A DNA stretch of 64,000 nt from Fasciola hepatica (taxonomy: Eukaryota; Platyhelminthes; Trematoda; Plagiorchiida; Fasciolidae). Below the pieces are notes generated by a model that was not told the origin of the DNA, did no database searches, and saw nothing but the letters and a program-made list of their open reading frames with translations. The stretch's first letter is position 1. Every line of letters starts with the position of its first letter. Location: the NCBI GenBank assembly GCA_948099385.1, contig CANUEZ040000196.1, positions 1,161,001 to 1,225,000 on the forward strand, written 5' to 3'. The position numbers and the translations under genes were made by a program. Of this stretch, positions 63,450-64,000 are shown piece after piece.

Positions 63450-63872
63450 GAGAAGTGATGGAACATAGGATTGGATCGGTGTGCGAGAATTTGGTTGTTA
63501 CCGCTCAAAGCGAAAGCGAAAGCCGAAGCCAATTTGGGGATTGTGCTATATCAAGTAGTGTATATGTTGAACAAAGCGTTGAGACCCATATCGGATAGCC
63601 TTGTGGTTTGGGTGTTCGACTGGCATTCGTTCACCCCAACCCTTGTTCGTGTCTCCGAGTGGGCTCTGTCCATGTGCAATGCTCATGATTCCCTTAGCGG
63701 ATCAAACAGCTGTACAGTGCTTCCATAATTTTCAATGGTCAGTTCAGTGGTCAAGCTGCATGGAGAATCATATTATACAAATCTACTCTGCTACTGCTCT
63801 ATTGCATTGTATGAGCAATCTGTGTGGATTGTTCATAAGGGAATGCCTTGGTTTTACTTAGGCCCATACATA
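63450..63872 (+). repeat. W/Z chimeric unit
   Basis: GACTGGCATTCG near 63620 is the W mark. TTCAGTGGTC and the tail CCCATACATATTGAAATAATGG are Z marks. It follows an X unit (63027) directly and is followed by a W head, so the X-Y-Z-W order is broken here. TATCAAGTAGTG in its left part is otherwise the S mark of the 36-41 kb block (also unit 43140). Confidence 0.75.
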
Positions 63873-64000
63873 TTGAAATAATGGAACATAGGATTGGATC
63901 GGTGTGCGAGAATTTGGTTGTTACCGCTCAAAGCGAAAGCGAAAGTTGAAGCCAATTTGGGGATTGTGCTATATCATGTATTGTATATGTTGAACAAAGC
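63873..64000 (+). repeat. Partial last unit (W type, 128 bp)
   Basis: It begins TTGAAATAATGG and has ACCGCTC and GTTGAAGCC as in W units 60912 and 62604. It is cut by the end of the window, so the array continues to the right. Confidence 0.9.

Larger units (their letters stand above)
1..64000 (+). repeat. 423-bp satellite array, 151 full units plus one partial
   Basis: A 423-bp unit recurs head to tail without interruption. The anchor GAGAAGTGATGG (or a close variant) marks each start: 1, 424, 847, 1271, 1694 and so on to 63450 and 63873. From the first to the last full unit the distance is 150 units minus one base. Units differ by scattered substitutions, a few 1-2 bp indels and three 6-bp contractions. 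No spacer, transposon or inverted unit was seen. By established knowledge, long single-orientation arrays of this kind are satellite DNA of eukaryotic heterochromatin, often at or near centromeres. Which compartment and species this one comes from is not visible in the sequence. The array runs off both ends of the window, so its real length is unknown. Confidence 0.98.

Noticed and set aside
1..64000. CRISPR array
   Set aside because: The repeat is 423 bp with no alternating unique spacers; all of it is repeat.
1..64000. Ribosomal DNA spacer or a bacterial or plasmid repeat
   Set aside because: No rRNA-like segment, coding gene or bacterial signal occurs in 64 kb. Such a long uniform array with nested HORs fits eukaryotic satellite DNA.
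1..64000. Telomere repeats or transposon remnants within the array
   Set aside because: No run of a telomere-type hexamer or heptamer, terminal inverted repeat, LTR or poly-A tail was seen; every stretch aligns to the 423-bp unit.

Overview
The whole window is one tandem-repeat (satellite DNA) array. A 423-bp unit repeats head to tail, always in the same orientation, from base 1 to base 64000. Starting each unit at the conserved GAGAAGTGATGG motif (positions 1, 424, 847, 1271 ...) gives 151 complete units and a 128-bp partial unit at 63873-64000. Most units are exactly 423 bp. The exceptions (+1, +2, -1, -4, -6) sum to -1, so the phase is almost unbroken over 64 kb. I see no gene, RNA gene, transposon, inversion or spacer. 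A hand count over 420 bases gave about 44% GC. This organisation is typical of nuclear satellite DNA in a eukaryote (centromeric, pericentromeric, subtelomeric or knob heterochromatin). Nothing in the window fixes the species or the chromosomal position, and I do not recognise the family.

The structure lies above the unit. Diagnostic variants show that the array is a patchwork of higher-order repeats (HORs) of different sizes. These are a loose 3-unit repeat (4659-8464), two small pair duplications (11426-12690 and 14377-16062), a near-identical 4-unit tandem duplication (18601-21984) and a four-copy 5-unit HOR (25793-34252). To their right come a 4-unit HOR with one 3-unit copy (35947-41022), another 4-unit duplication (43987-47370), a 3/4-unit HOR (52023-56256) and a 3-to-4-unit HOR that runs off the right end (58372-64000). 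Less ordered units separate these blocks. Several units are chimeras whose 5' and 3' parts match two different neighbouring types, as unequal crossover or gene conversion would produce.

Most units carry an open frame of 86 codons on the + strand. It starts at TTG, not ATG (the first ATG is codon 27). Stops, frameshifts and start losses break it in many units, and no signal of protein-level constraint is visible. I treat it as a by-product of the repeat, not as a gene. Conserved non-coding landmarks of the unit are a purine-rich GCGAAA/GCCGAA hexamer tract, an interlocking dyad ACAGCTGTACAG, and a small CCAT...ATGG stem just downstream. Comparisons between units were made by eye, so no percent identities are given.
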